Positions 47,492-56,257 of a stretch of 64,000 bases of DNA are shown piece after piece (positions within the stretch are counted from its first letter, which is position 1; every line of letters starts with the position of its first letter). The notes beneath the pieces are model-generated. The model was not told where the DNA came from, ran no database searches, and saw nothing but the letters and a program-made list of their open reading frames with translations. A program made the translations under genes and the position numbers. The DNA is from Streptomyces cyaneogriseus subsp. noncyanogenus (lineage in GTDB: Bacteria > Actinomycetota > Actinomycetes > Streptomycetales > Streptomycetaceae): the NCBI RefSeq assembly GCF_000931445.1, contig NZ_CP010849.1, forward strand, positions 7,502,001 to 7,566,000, read 5' to 3'.

Positions 47492-49842
47492 TCACCAACC
47501 GGACGTACGCGGTCGAGCCGTGGGCCGTGCGCGAGACCGAGCTCAACCTCGACCTGCTCGCCCAAAGCGAGTCCGTCTTCGCCCTGTCCAACGGGCATGT
47601 CGGCTGGCGCGGCAACCTCGACGAGGGCGAACCGCACGGACTGCCCGGCAGCTACCTCAACGGCGTGTACGAACTGCACCCGCTGCCGTACGCCGAGGCC
47701 GGCTACGGCTATCCCGAGTCCGGCCAGACGGTCATCAACGTCACCAACGGCAAGGTGCTGCGCCTCCTCGTCGACGACGAGCCCTTCGACCTGCGCTACG
47801 GACGGCTCGTCAAGCACGAGCGCACCCTGGACCTGCGCCGCGGCGTGCTCGAACGGTTCTGCGAGTGGACCTCTCCGGCCGGGTCCACGGTCCGCGTGCG
47901 CTCCACCCGGCTGGTCTCGCTCACCCAGCGGGCGATCGCCGCCGTGTCCTACGAGGTCGAGCCCCTCGACAGCAAGACCCGGGTGGTGATCCAGTCGGAA
48001 CTGGTCGCCAACGAGAGCCTGCCCGGCCCGAACGGCGACCCGCGCACCGCGAAGGCCCTGAAATCCCCGTTGCAACCGGAGGAGGACATGGCGGTCGGTC
48101 CCCGGCTGCGCCTGGTGCACCGCACCCGCACCAGCGGCCTCAGGGTCGCCGTCGCCGCCGACCACGTCGTCGACGGGCCCGAGCCGACCAGCACCAGCAG
48201 CGAGAGCAACACCGACGTGGCCCGGCTGACCGTCACCTCCGTGCTGGAGCCCGGACAGCGGCTGCGGGTGCAGAAGACCGTCGCCCACGGCTGGTCCGGG
48301 ACCCGCTCCCGGCCCGCGATGAGCGACCAGGTCGAGGCCGCCCTCGCCGCGGCGGCCCACAGCGGCTGGGACGGCCTGGTGGCGGAACAGCGGGCCTACC
48401 TCGACGACTTCTGGGGCCGGGCGGACGTCGAGGTCGACGGCGACGAGGAGATCCAGCAGGCCGTCCGCTTCGGCCTCTTCCACGTGCTCCAGGCCGGCGC
48501 CCGCGCCGAGCAGCGGGCGATCCCCGCCAAGGGACTGACCGGCTCCGGCTACGACGGGCACGCCTTCTGGGACACCGAGATGTTCGTGCTGCCCGTGCTC
48601 ACCTACACCGCGCCCAAGGCCGTCGCCGAGGCCCTGCGCTGGCGCCGGGACACCCTGCCCGCCGCCCGGGACCGCGCGGCCCAGCTCGGCCTGCGCGGAG
48701 CCGCCTTCCCCTGGCGCACGATCGACGGCTCCGAGGGCTCCGCCTACTGGCCGGCCGGCACCGCCGCCTTCCACGTCAACGCCGACATCGCGCACGCCGC
48801 GGTGCGCTACGCGGTGGCCACCGGCGACGCCGACTTCGAACGCGACACCGGCTTGGAGCTGCTGGTGGAGACGGCCCGCCTGTGGCGCTCCCTGGGCCAC
48901 CACGACCACCACGGCACCTTCCACATCGACGGCGTCACCGGCCCCGACGAGTACAGCGCCATCGCCGACGACAACGTGTACACCAACCTCATGGCGCGGG
49001 CGAACCTGCTGGCCGCCGCCGACATGTGTGAACGCCACCCCGACGTGGCGGCCCGGTTCGGCGTCGACGACGAGGAGAGCGCCGCCTGGCGGGACGCCGC
49101 CGAGGCCGTGCACATCCCCTACAACCACGAACTCGGCGTCCACGAGCAGCACGCCGGCTTCACCCGCTACCAGCGCTGGGACTTCACCCGCACCCGGGCG
49201 GACCAGTACCCGCTGATGCTGCACTTCCCCTACTTCGACCTCTACCGCAAACAGGTGATCAAACAGGCCGACCTCGTCCTGGCCATGTACACCTGCGGCC
49301 GCTTCTTCGACGAGTACAGCGACGAGGAGCAGGTCGCCCGCAACTTCGCCTACTACGAGCCGCTGACCGTACGGGACTCCTCCCTGTCGGCCTGCTGCCA
49401 GGCCGTGGTCGCCGCCCAGACCGGCCATCTGCGCCTGGCCTACGACTACACCGCCGAGGCCGCCCTGATGGACCTGGCCGACCTGGAGCACAACACCCGG
49501 GACGGGCTGCACATCGCCTCGCTGGCCGGCACGTGGATGGCGCTGGTCGCCGGGTTCGGCGGCACCCGCCGCGAGGAGGATCACCTCTCCTTCACCCCAC
49601 GCCTGCCGGAGAAGTTCAGCCGCCTGGCCTTCCGGCTCCAGTTCCGGGGCCGGTGCCTGCGCGTGGAGATCGGCGCCGACCGGGCCACCTACACCCTGCT
49701 GTCCGGCTCCCCCCTGAGGATCCGTCACCACGGGAAGACCCTGACGGTGAACGGTGACGGCCCCGTCACCCGCGCCATCCCCGCGTCGAAGCCGCGCCCG
49801 GCACCCGAACAGCCCCCGCACCGACGGCCGAACGCCCGCTGA
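47488..49842 (+). CDS. GH65 disaccharide phosphorylase (trehalose/maltose/kojibiose type)
   Basis: GTG 47488 overlaps the HAD stop and has GGGAGG 6 nt upstream. This is a 784-aa GH65 protein: an N-terminal beta-sandwich (about 1-260), a linker and a catalytic (alpha/alpha)6 barrel (about 320-690) with GYDGHAFWDTEMFVLP, GVTGPDEYSAIADDN (E488 the predicted acid) and YKQVIKQADLVL-like phosphate-site residues. A C-terminal beta domain follows. It cleaves an alpha-glucosyl disaccharide with phosphate to beta-glucose 1-phosphate plus glucose, feeding the neighbouring mutase. Which disaccharide cannot be told from sequence. The C-terminal ~20 residues are Pro-rich. Confidence 0.92.
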   Translation: MITNRTYAVEPWAVRETELNLDLLAQSESVFALSNGHVGWRGNLDEGEPHGLPGSYLNGVYELHPLPYAEAGYGYPESGQTVINVTNGKVLRLLVDDEPFDLRYGRLVKHERTLDLRRGVLERFCEWTSPAGSTVRVRSTRLVSLTQRAIAAVSYEVEPLDSKTRVVIQSELVANESLPGPNGDPRTAKALKSPLQPEEDMAVGPRLRLVHRTRTSGLRVAVAADHVVDGPEPTSTSSESNTDVARLTVTSVLEPGQRLRVQKTVAHGWSGTRSRPAMSDQVEAALAAAAHSGWDGLVAEQRAYLDDFWGRADVEVDGDEEIQQAVRFGLFHVLQAGARAEQRAIPAKGLTGSGYDGHAFWDTEMFVLPVLTYTAPKAVAEALRWRRDTLPAARDRAAQLGLRGAAFPWRTIDGSEGSAYWPAGTAAFHVNADIAHAAVRYAVATGDADFERDTGLELLVETARLWRSLGHHDHHGTFHIDGVTGPDEYSAIADDNVYTNLMARANLLAAADMCERHPDVAARFGVDDEESAAWRDAAEAVHIPYNHELGVHEQHAGFTRYQRWDFTRTRADQYPLMLHFPYFDLYRKQVIKQADLVLAMYTCGRFFDEYSDEEQVARNFAYYEPLTVRDSSLSACCQAVVAAQTGHLRLAYDYTAEAALMDLADLEHNTRDGLHIASLAGTWMALVAGFGGTRREEDHLSFTPRLPEKFSRLAFRLQFRGRCLRVEIGADRATYTLLSGSPLRIRHHGKTLTVNGDGPVTRAIPASKPRPAPEQPPHRRPNAR

Positions 49843-49988
49843 CCCGGCGCACCCGGCCCGCCCGTCCGGGCCCCGGACGGGCGGGCCGGCGCGGGCCGGC
49901 GGCGTCGGGCCACCGGCCGTATCCCGCCCTGCACCCCCGCCGCACCCGGGTTAGCGTGTCGATGTCCACACAGGGTGAGGGGTCGACC

Positions 49989-51488
49989 ATGGCCGACGGC
50001 ACGCACGCGACAGCGGTGGGCATGCGGCGACGCGGCCCGGCGACCGGCTCCGGCGCACCGCAGCGCGCGGGCGGAGCCGGCCCGCTCGCCGCGGTGGCCG
50101 CCGCCTTCACCCTCGCCCAGCTCCTCCTGGTCCGCCCCGTGCTCGGCCTGGGCTGGGACGAGACCGTCTACGTCAGCCAGGTCACCTCCCACACCCCGGC
50201 CGCCTTCTTCAGCGCGCCGCGCTCCCGGGGCGTCTCGCTGCTCGTGGCGCCGGTCGCGTCCTGGTCCTCGTCCACCCCGCTGCTGCGCGTCTACCTCGCC
50301 CTGCTCTCCGGCCTCGCCCTCTACCTGGCCCTGCGCGCCTGGCGCGGCCTGTTCCCGGTCCGCGTCCTGGCCACGGCCGGCGCGTTCTTCGCCACCCTGT
50401 GGGTGACGCTCTTCTACGGCCCGCAGGCCATGCCCAACTACTGGGTGGCCATCGGCGCCCTGGTCTGCGCCGGCTGCTTCCTGCGGGCCGGGACGGCGGA
50501 CGGCGGCCGGGCCGCGCCGTGGGGCGTGGCCGCCGGTGCCGCGCTCATGGCGTGGATGCGGCCCACCGACGCCGTCTGGGTGGCGGTGCCCCTGCTGCTC
50601 GCCGCGCTCGCCCGCCGCCGCGGGCGGCTGCTGCTCGTCCTGGTGGGCGGGCTCGCGGCCGGGGGAGTGCCGTGGGTGATCGAGGCGTACACCGGATACG
50701 GCGGCCTCGCCCAGCGGCTCGCCGACGCCTCGCGCATCCAGGGCGGGCTCGGGTGGCACATCGCCGTCGACGACCAGCTCCGCAGCCTGGGCGGACGCGC
50801 CCTGTGCCGTCCCTGCACCGGCGCGATGCCGCACCCCGTGATCACCCTGTGGTGGTTCGTGCTGCCGGTGCTGGCGGCCATCGGGCTGGCCGTCGCGGTC
50901 CGTGCCGGACGCACCGCCCGCACGCTGGTCCCGCTCGCCTGTGCCGCCACGGCCGCCCTGCCCTACCTGTTCACCATCGAGTACGCCGCGCCGCGCTTCC
51001 TGCAGCCCGCCTACGCCCTCCTGGCGATCCCCGTCGCCGACGCCCTGTGGCATCTGGTGCGCACGCCGTCCGGGCGGTGGCGCCCCTGGCCCGCGGCCCT
51101 GGTCGCCGTCGCGCTCGCCGGGCACCTGGCGGTGCAGCTCACCGTCCTGGTGCACACCGTGGACCGCAACACCGACAGCCGCCGCGACTGGGCCCGCACC
51201 GCCGCCACGCTGCACCGGCTCGGGGTCCGGCCGCCCTGCCTGCTCACCGGCCACGAGGCCATCCCCCTCGGCTACTACACCGGCTGCTCCTCGGGCAACA
51301 TCGGGGGCAACAACGCCAACATGACCGAGGCGGAGATCCTGGCCACCGCCCGGCGGATGCCGGTCGCCGCCCTCACCGGGCCGGGCGGCACCCCGCCGCG
51401 CTACGCCCGGTCGTGGACCCCGCACCGCGTCAGCGACCTCCAGGTCCGCGTCGCACCCCCGGCGGACGGCACGGCCGCTCCCCGGTGA
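49989..51488 (+). CDS. Multi-pass membrane glycosyltransferase-like protein (GT39/ArnT-like)
   Basis: This is a 499-aa integral membrane protein. ATG 49989 has GAGGGG 6-7 nt upstream; a start at 49956 would sit in the promoter. About 9-11 hydrophobic helices and a large first outer loop LGLGWDETVYVSQV, whose Asp-Glu follows the first helix, match the acidic loop of GT-C enzymes that use polyprenyl-phosphate sugars. The C-terminal part is a soluble outer domain ending LQVRVAPPADG. The substrate is unknown and no partner gene is adjacent. Confidence 0.8.
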   Translation: MADGTHATAVGMRRRGPATGSGAPQRAGGAGPLAAVAAAFTLAQLLLVRPVLGLGWDETVYVSQVTSHTPAAFFSAPRSRGVSLLVAPVASWSSSTPLLRVYLALLSGLALYLALRAWRGLFPVRVLATAGAFFATLWVTLFYGPQAMPNYWVAIGALVCAGCFLRAGTADGGRAAPWGVAAGAALMAWMRPTDAVWVAVPLLLAALARRRGRLLLVLVGGLAAGGVPWVIEAYTGYGGLAQRLADASRIQGGLGWHIAVDDQLRSLGGRALCRPCTGAMPHPVITLWWFVLPVLAAIGLAVAVRAGRTARTLVPLACAATAALPYLFTIEYAAPRFLQPAYALLAIPVADALWHLVRTPSGRWRPWPAALVAVALAGHLAVQLTVLVHTVDRNTDSRRDWARTAATLHRLGVRPPCLLTGHEAIPLGYYTGCSSGNIGGNNANMTEAEILATARRMPVAALTGPGGTPPRYARSWTPHRVSDLQVRVAPPADGTAAPR

Positions 51489-51637
51489 GACCCCGTGCGC
51501 CGCCCCCCGGGCGGTCCGTGCCGGCCGGGGCGCGCGGCGCGCGTCCGCCGCGCGGAGCCGCGGGCGCCCGCGCGTTTTCCGGCCGCGCGCGCCTGGTAGG
51601 ACTGGGGTGTCGGTTCACGGGACGAGGGGGGAACGGC

Positions 51638-52492
51638 ATGGCGGGCAGCGACTTCGGCGCACGGCTGGGGGAGGAGTTCCTCACCCCGGGATCGTCGTCC
51701 TTCACCGAGTTCCTGGCGGCGTACCGTCCCGGGCTGCTGCCCACCCGGCCCCTCCTGCCGGACGGCGTCCGGGCCGCGCCCGACGCCTTCCCGCACGGCA
51801 CCACGGTGCTCGCCCTCACCTACCGCGACGGCGTCCTGATCGCCGGCGACCGCAGGGCCACGGCGGGCAACCTCATAGCACAGCGCGACCTGGAGAAGGT
51901 GCACCCCGCCGACGACCACACCGCGCTGGCCTTCGCCGGCACCGTGGGCCTCGCGCTCGACATGGTGCGGCTGTACCAGGTCGAGCTGACCCACTTCGAG
52001 AAGGTCGAGGGCACGGCCATGACCCTCGCGGCGAAGGCGGCCCGGCTGGCCGCCATGATCCGGCAGAACCTCGGCCAGGCCATGCAGGGCCTCGCCGTGG
52101 TCCCCCTCCTGGTCGGCTACGACCGTACGGCGCCGCAGGACGGCGGCGGACGGATCTTCGGCTTCGACGCCGCCGGCGGCCTGTACGAGAAGCGGCACTT
52201 CCACGCCGAGGGCTCCGGCTCCCCGTACGCCCGGGGCACGCTGAAGAAGCTGTACCGCCCGGGCCTGTCCCGGCGCGAGGCCGCCCTGGCCGCGCTGCAC
52301 GCCCTGTACGACGCGGCGGACGACGATTCCGCCACCGGCGGCCCGGACCTGACCCGGCGGATCTTCCCGATCCTGGCGGTGATCACCGAAGAGGGGTTCG
52401 ACCGGCTGACCGAGGCGGAGGCGGAGGAGCTGAGCCGCGAGCTGGTCGAGCAGCGCCACCGCAGGCCGGACGGGCCCGTGGCGACCCCGTGA
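51638..52492 (+). CDS. prcB: Orphan 20S proteasome beta subunit
   Basis: This 284-aa protein starts at ATG 51638, behind GAGGGGGGAA. The N-terminal ~54 residues form a propeptide (EEFLTPGSSSFTEFLAAYRPGLLP), which is cut before TTVLALTYRDG so that Thr55 becomes the catalytic residue. GDRRATAGNLIAQRDLEKV, FAGTVGLALDMVRLYQ and GFDAAGGLYEKRHF are typical actinobacterial PrcB. The usual neighbours pup, prcA and dop are not here, so this is a lone copy, likely in addition to the main prcBA locus, and it must pair with an alpha ring encoded elsewhere. Confidence 0.9.
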   Translation: MAGSDFGARLGEEFLTPGSSSFTEFLAAYRPGLLPTRPLLPDGVRAAPDAFPHGTTVLALTYRDGVLIAGDRRATAGNLIAQRDLEKVHPADDHTALAFAGTVGLALDMVRLYQVELTHFEKVEGTAMTLAAKAARLAAMIRQNLGQAMQGLAVVPLLVGYDRTAPQDGGGRIFGFDAAGGLYEKRHFHAEGSGSPYARGTLKKLYRPGLSRREAALAALHALYDAADDDSATGGPDLTRRIFPILAVITEEGFDRLTEAEAEELSRELVEQRHRRPDGPVATP

Positions 52493-52742
52493 CGGCCCGC
52501 GTCCGGCCGGGCGGGCACGCCCTCGCGCCCGCGGCCGGCGGTACGGCCGCCCCGCGCCGCCGGCACTCCCACGCGCCCCGGCCCGGCGCGGCCGCGCGTC
52601 CGGCCGGTGATCACCCTCTCGTCCCAGGTCGCCGGGGTTAGAGATCGCGTAACGGGAAACGCGAAGGCTGACACCGAGACGACCGAGATGATCGGGAGGA
52701 TCGGGACGGACCGAGGCGACGCAGCGTGAAAGGGAGGCAGCG

Positions 52743-53273
52743 ATGGGCACCGACCCCATGGCGGACGACGCCTACCAGCCCACCGGAAGCAACGAGGAGC
52801 AGGAGGACGCCGCGCCGCTCGACCTGCAGGACGCCGTCGACGAGCGCACGTACGACGACATGCTCGACGAGGGCTACTCCCCGCCGGAGAAGCCGCTGGG
52901 CGTCACCAAGCACGGGACCACGGCCGCCGAGCAGCACGACGGGGAGAGCCTCGACGAACGGCTGGCGCAGGAGGTGCCCGACGTGGCCGAGCCGGCCGGG
53001 GACGGCGTCGGCGACCAGCCGGGCGGGGAGGGCGAACCCGTCGACCCCGAGGCGGGCACGGACCGCTCCGGCCGCCTGGTGGCCCCGGACGAGGGCGTGC
53101 GCACCGACACCACCAAGGAGACGGTCGGCGACGACGTGGGCGTGGACGGCGGGGCCGCCGGTGCGGAGGAGGCCGCCGTGCACGTCGTGGAGGACGACAC
53201 GGTGCTGCCGGACTCGCCGGACTACCCGGGCTACCTCCAGGAGCGGGAGAGCCGCCCCGGCAGGTCCGGCTGA
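52743..53273 (+). CDS. DUF5709-family acidic protein
   Basis: This is a 176-aa, strongly acidic and probably disordered protein. ATG 52743 has GGGAGG 6 nt upstream. It resembles the DUF5709 proteins of Streptomyces (DMLDEGYSPPEKPLGVTKHG, DYPGYLQERESRPG). There is no enzymatic motif. Upstream, GTTAG and GGGAAA about 13-14 bp apart at roughly 52634-52660 could be a stress-sigma promoter. The role is unknown, though such proteins are often abundant in stress. Confidence 0.8.
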   Translation: MGTDPMADDAYQPTGSNEEQEDAAPLDLQDAVDERTYDDMLDEGYSPPEKPLGVTKHGTTAAEQHDGESLDERLAQEVPDVAEPAGDGVGDQPGGEGEPVDPEAGTDRSGRLVAPDEGVRTDTTKETVGDDVGVDGGAAGAEEAAVHVVEDDTVLPDSPDYPGYLQERESRPGRSG

Positions 53274-53280
53274 CGGCCGC

Positions 53281-53333
53281 ACACGGTGAGGGGCCCGGCC
53301 CGGCGAACGCCAGGGCCGGGCCCCTCACCGTGT
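53281..53333. terminator. Very long perfect bidirectional terminator
   Basis: A 21-bp perfect stem (ACACGGTGAGGGGCCCGGCC start) with an 11-nt loop, between the convergent DUF5709 and 73-aa genes. It is the strongest hairpin in the window. Confidence 0.85.
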
Positions 53334-53343
53334 GCGCGCGGGA

Positions 53344-53565
53344 TCAGGGCAGCAGCTTGTCGACGGCGGCAGGGCCCTCCGCGGCCAGCTTGCGCTTGGC
53401 CCATTCCAGGTTGTGCGGGGTGATGTCCCTGCCGGCCGCGAGCACCAGGTCCTCCGGCGACACCTCGGTGCCGTTGCGGGTGTGGAGCAGCTTGTCCGGG
53501 GTGACGCGGTCGTCGTACGTACGGGCCCCGGACGGCCGGGACGCGTCGGGCTGTGTCGTCGACAT
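53344..53565 (-). CDS. Small hypothetical protein
   Basis: This 73-aa protein starts at ATG 53565 with GGAGC 8 nt upstream. It contains ARTYDDRVTPDKLLHTRNG and ITPHNLEWAKRKLAAEG, a helical pattern that recalls small Streptomyces stress proteins. No domain is named with confidence. It shares the long hairpin as its terminator. Confidence 0.6.
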   Translation of the reverse strand: MSTTQPDASRPSGARTYDDRVTPDKLLHTRNGTEVSPEDLVLAAGRDITPHNLEWAKRKLAAEGPAAVDKLLP

Positions 53566-53905
53566 GATCTGAAGCTCCTCGGTCCGGAATCGCCGCGCCG
53601 GTCCCGGTGCTGCCACCGGTCCCGACGCCTGCCGTCCCCCGATGTCGTGTCTCTTTCTGGTATCACCATTCACCCAGACGGGGCACCGCGCATCCGGAAG
53701 GGGGCGGGGTGGCGGTGCCCCTCCGTAGAAGGGAGGGGTACCTTCCGGGATCCGGCGGAAACCTCGGGGCGCGGCACGGCCGTACCGCCGCGCGGCGCAA
53801 CCGGACGGACCGCGGCCGGGCCACCCGGCACGCGCGCGCGGACGGCGGGCACAGACACGGCGGCCTCGCCGCCGTCCGGGTGCGCGCGGCGCCGGGCGGG
53901 CGCCC
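53566..53905. other. Gene-free region upstream of the 73-aa gene
   Basis: This 340-bp gap has no gene. It holds the promoter of the 73-aa gene and the 3' flank of the oxidoreductase gene. Confidence 0.5.
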
Positions 53906-54796
53906 TCACGCGGGCGCCGCACCGTCCAGCAGCGCCTCGGCCGCGGCGAGCGTCTCGGTGACCTCGAGGCCGAACGCGGCGTCGCACGGGTGGCGGCGGC
54001 CGGTCCGGGCGGCGGCGAGAAGGGCGTCCGCGGCCCTGGCGAGGGCCGTCTCGGCGCTCTCGGCGCTCTCCGGGAGGCGGGTCACCCCCGAGCCGCCCCT
54101 GAGCTCCACCGCGGCGCCCGCCGCCGCCGGCGGGGCCGTCAGACTCAGCGTGAGCGTGCTCGACGCGCCACCGGCGTGATCGAGAACCACATGGACGGTG
54201 TCGCCGGGGCCCCGCGAGGCCGCCGCCACGCGCCGGACCCCGCCGAGGACCGGCAGCAGCACGGACAGGGCGTGCGGGCCGACGTCCCACAGCGCGCCCT
54301 TCTCCCGCCGCCACGGCGAGCCGGCGAACGGGCTGTCACCGGTGAACACTGCGCCCAGCCACTCGGCCCGCGCGGTGAACCAGTCCGCCCGCCGCGCCTG
54401 TTCGCCGATCCACCCCGCGGTCTCGGCCGTGAAGCGGACGGTGAAGAAGACGACGGAGGCGACACCGGCCCGCTCGGCCGCCTCCACCACGGCCCGCCCC
54501 TGCGCCACCGTCGTCGCCAGCGGCTTGTCCAGCAGCAGATGCCGGCCCGCCCGCGCCGCGCGCACCGCGAGTTCCGCCTGCACGGCCGGGGGCAGCGCGA
54601 CGGCGACGGCGTCCACCGCGTCGAGCAGGGCGTCGACATCGTCGTAGGCGCGGGCGCCGTACCGGTCCGCGAGTTCCCGGGCGGCATCGGGCCGGCGCCC
54701 CCACACGGCCGTGAGGTCCAGCCCCTCGTGGCGGCTCAGAGCGGGCGCGTGGGCCGCCCGCGCCCACGGCCCCGTGCCGAGCAGTCCGATGCGCAT
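53906..54796 (-). CDS. Gfo/Idh/MocA-family oxidoreductase
   Basis: This 296-aa NAD(P)-dependent oxidoreductase starts at ATG 54796. The N-terminal Rossmann loop is IGLLGTGPWARAAHAPAL. The LLLDKPLATTVAQGRAVVEAA stretch includes the conserved EKP-type motif, here DKP. The catalytic-domain His is in ALWDVGPHALSVLLPVLGG. It should oxidise or reduce a sugar or inositol-like substrate. It is divergent from the cutinase gene; no sugar pathway gene is adjacent. Confidence 0.88.
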   Translation of the reverse strand: MRIGLLGTGPWARAAHAPALSRHEGLDLTAVWGRRPDAARELADRYGARAYDDVDALLDAVDAVAVALPPAVQAELAVRAARAGRHLLLDKPLATTVAQGRAVVEAAERAGVASVVFFTVRFTAETAGWIGEQARRADWFTARAEWLGAVFTGDSPFAGSPWRREKGALWDVGPHALSVLLPVLGGVRRVAAASRGPGDTVHVVLDHAGGASSTLTLSLTAPPAAAGAAVELRGGSGVTRLPESAESAETALARAADALLAAARTGRRHPCDAAFGLEVTETLAAAEALLDGAAPA

Positions 54797-55081
54797 GTCC
54801 CGCCTCTCACCTCGCCGGTCAGGTCGGGGACGAGCCTGCCACGCCGACCGGGCCCGGGCGCAAGCCCCCCTCCCGGCCGGCCTCGCGCCCGGCGCCCGCC
54901 ACCGCCGGCCGGGAGACCGGTGATATTGCCGATCCCCGCGGCCCGGAGGCGCCCCGAAAGTGGCACCGCAAGCTCAGCGGCGACACCCGCCCGGTACGCA
55001 GCGGGGCGCGACCCCACGCGCCCCGAGCTCTCTGCGGCCACCGGGCCGGGCGCCTCGCCACGACAGAGAGGACGACTCGTC

Positions 55082-56002
55082 GTGCACCGACACCCCCACA
55101 TCAGCGCCGGTTCCCGCGCGTTCCACGGGCCGCGACGGCGGCTCGCCGGCGCCGCGGCCGCGATCGCAGCCGTCATCGGGCTCACCACGCTCTCCAGCCC
55201 CGGCGCCCACGCCGCCGACAACCCCTACGAGCGGGGCCCGGCGCCCACCGAGTCCAGCATCGAGGCGCTGCGCGGGCCGTACTCCGTGGCGGAGACGGAG
55301 GTCTCCTCCCTCGCCGTCACCGGCTTCGGCGGCGGCACCATCTACTACCCGACCAGCACCAGCGACGGGACCTTCGGCGCCGTCGTCATCTCGCCCGGCT
55401 TCACCGCCCTCCAGTCCTCCATCGCCTGGCTCGGACCGCGCCTGGCCTCGCAGGGCTTCGTGGTGTTCACCATCGACACCAACACCACCGTCGACCAGCC
55501 CGACTCGCGCGGGCGCCAGCTGCTCGCCGCCCTGGACTACCTGACCGAGCGCAGCTCCGTCAGAAGCCGCATCGACAGCAGCCGGCTCGGCGTCATGGGC
55601 CACTCGATGGGCGGCGGCGGCACCCTGGAGGCGGCCAAGACCCGGCCGTCCCTCCAGGCCGCGATCCCCCTCACCCCCTGGAACCTCGACAAGACCTGGC
55701 CCGAGGTCCGGACCCCCACCCTGATCATCGGGGCCGACGGCGACACGATCGCCCCCGTCGCGTCCCACTCCGAGCCCTTCTACTCCAGCCTGCCGTCCAG
55801 CACGGACCGCGCCTACCTGGAGCTGAACGGCGCCACCCACTTCTCGCCGAACACGTCGAACACGACGATCGCCAAGTACAGCATCTCGTGGCTGAAGCGG
55901 TTCATCGACAACGACACCCGCTACGACCAGTTCCTGTGCCCGCTGCCCCGGCCCAGCCTGACCATCGAGGAGTACCGGGGCAACTGCCCGCACGTCTCCT
56001 GA
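55082..56002 (+). CDS. Secreted cutinase / polyester (PET)-hydrolase-type esterase
   Basis: GTG 55082 gives a 306-aa precursor with a signal peptide (about 1-45, ending GAHA). The mature part starts ADNPYERGPAPTESS and is very like the Thermobifida cutinase/LCC group by eye. GHSMGGG has nucleophile S175, GADGDTIAPVA has D221 and NGATHFSP has H253. The spacing (46 and 32) matches those enzymes (45 and 32 in LCC). A C-terminal disulfide pair is present (FLCPLP and GNCPHVS). It should hydrolyse cutin, suberin or synthetic polyesters outside the cell. It is monocistronic. Confidence 0.93.
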   Translation: MHRHPHISAGSRAFHGPRRRLAGAAAAIAAVIGLTTLSSPGAHAADNPYERGPAPTESSIEALRGPYSVAETEVSSLAVTGFGGGTIYYPTSTSDGTFGAVVISPGFTALQSSIAWLGPRLASQGFVVFTIDTNTTVDQPDSRGRQLLAALDYLTERSSVRSRIDSSRLGVMGHSMGGGGTLEAAKTRPSLQAAIPLTPWNLDKTWPEVRTPTLIIGADGDTIAPVASHSEPFYSSLPSSTDRAYLELNGATHFSPNTSNTTIAKYSISWLKRFIDNDTRYDQFLCPLPRPSLTIEEYRGNCPHVS

Positions 56003-56231
56003 CGTTCCCCGATCCCGCCGTCACAGGAGGCCCTGGCGTCCGGTGACGGCACCCGGAACCGGCGGCGGTCGCGCGTACGGCGCGGCCGCCGCCGGCGTTG
56101 TGCCGCCGCACCGCCCCCGGCCCGCGGGCCTGGGCCGCGGTACAAGCCGCTCACCGCCCTCGGCGGGCGGACGCGCAGGTGGTGCCGCCGATGACCCGGG
56201 GGAACGGTACGGACCGATGCCTTCCGCCTTC

Positions 56232-56249
56232 GGTTACCCGCACGTAACC
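56232..56249. promoter_or_regulatory. Operator-like palindrome at the LAL regulator promoter
   Basis: GGTTAC-CCGCAC-GTAACC is a perfect 6+6 inverted repeat. It overlaps TAACCT (56245-56250), a -10-like hexamer 7 nt before ATG 56258. A protein bound here would directly block a leaderless promoter. Confidence 0.6.
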
Positions 56250-56257
56250 TCGCGGGA

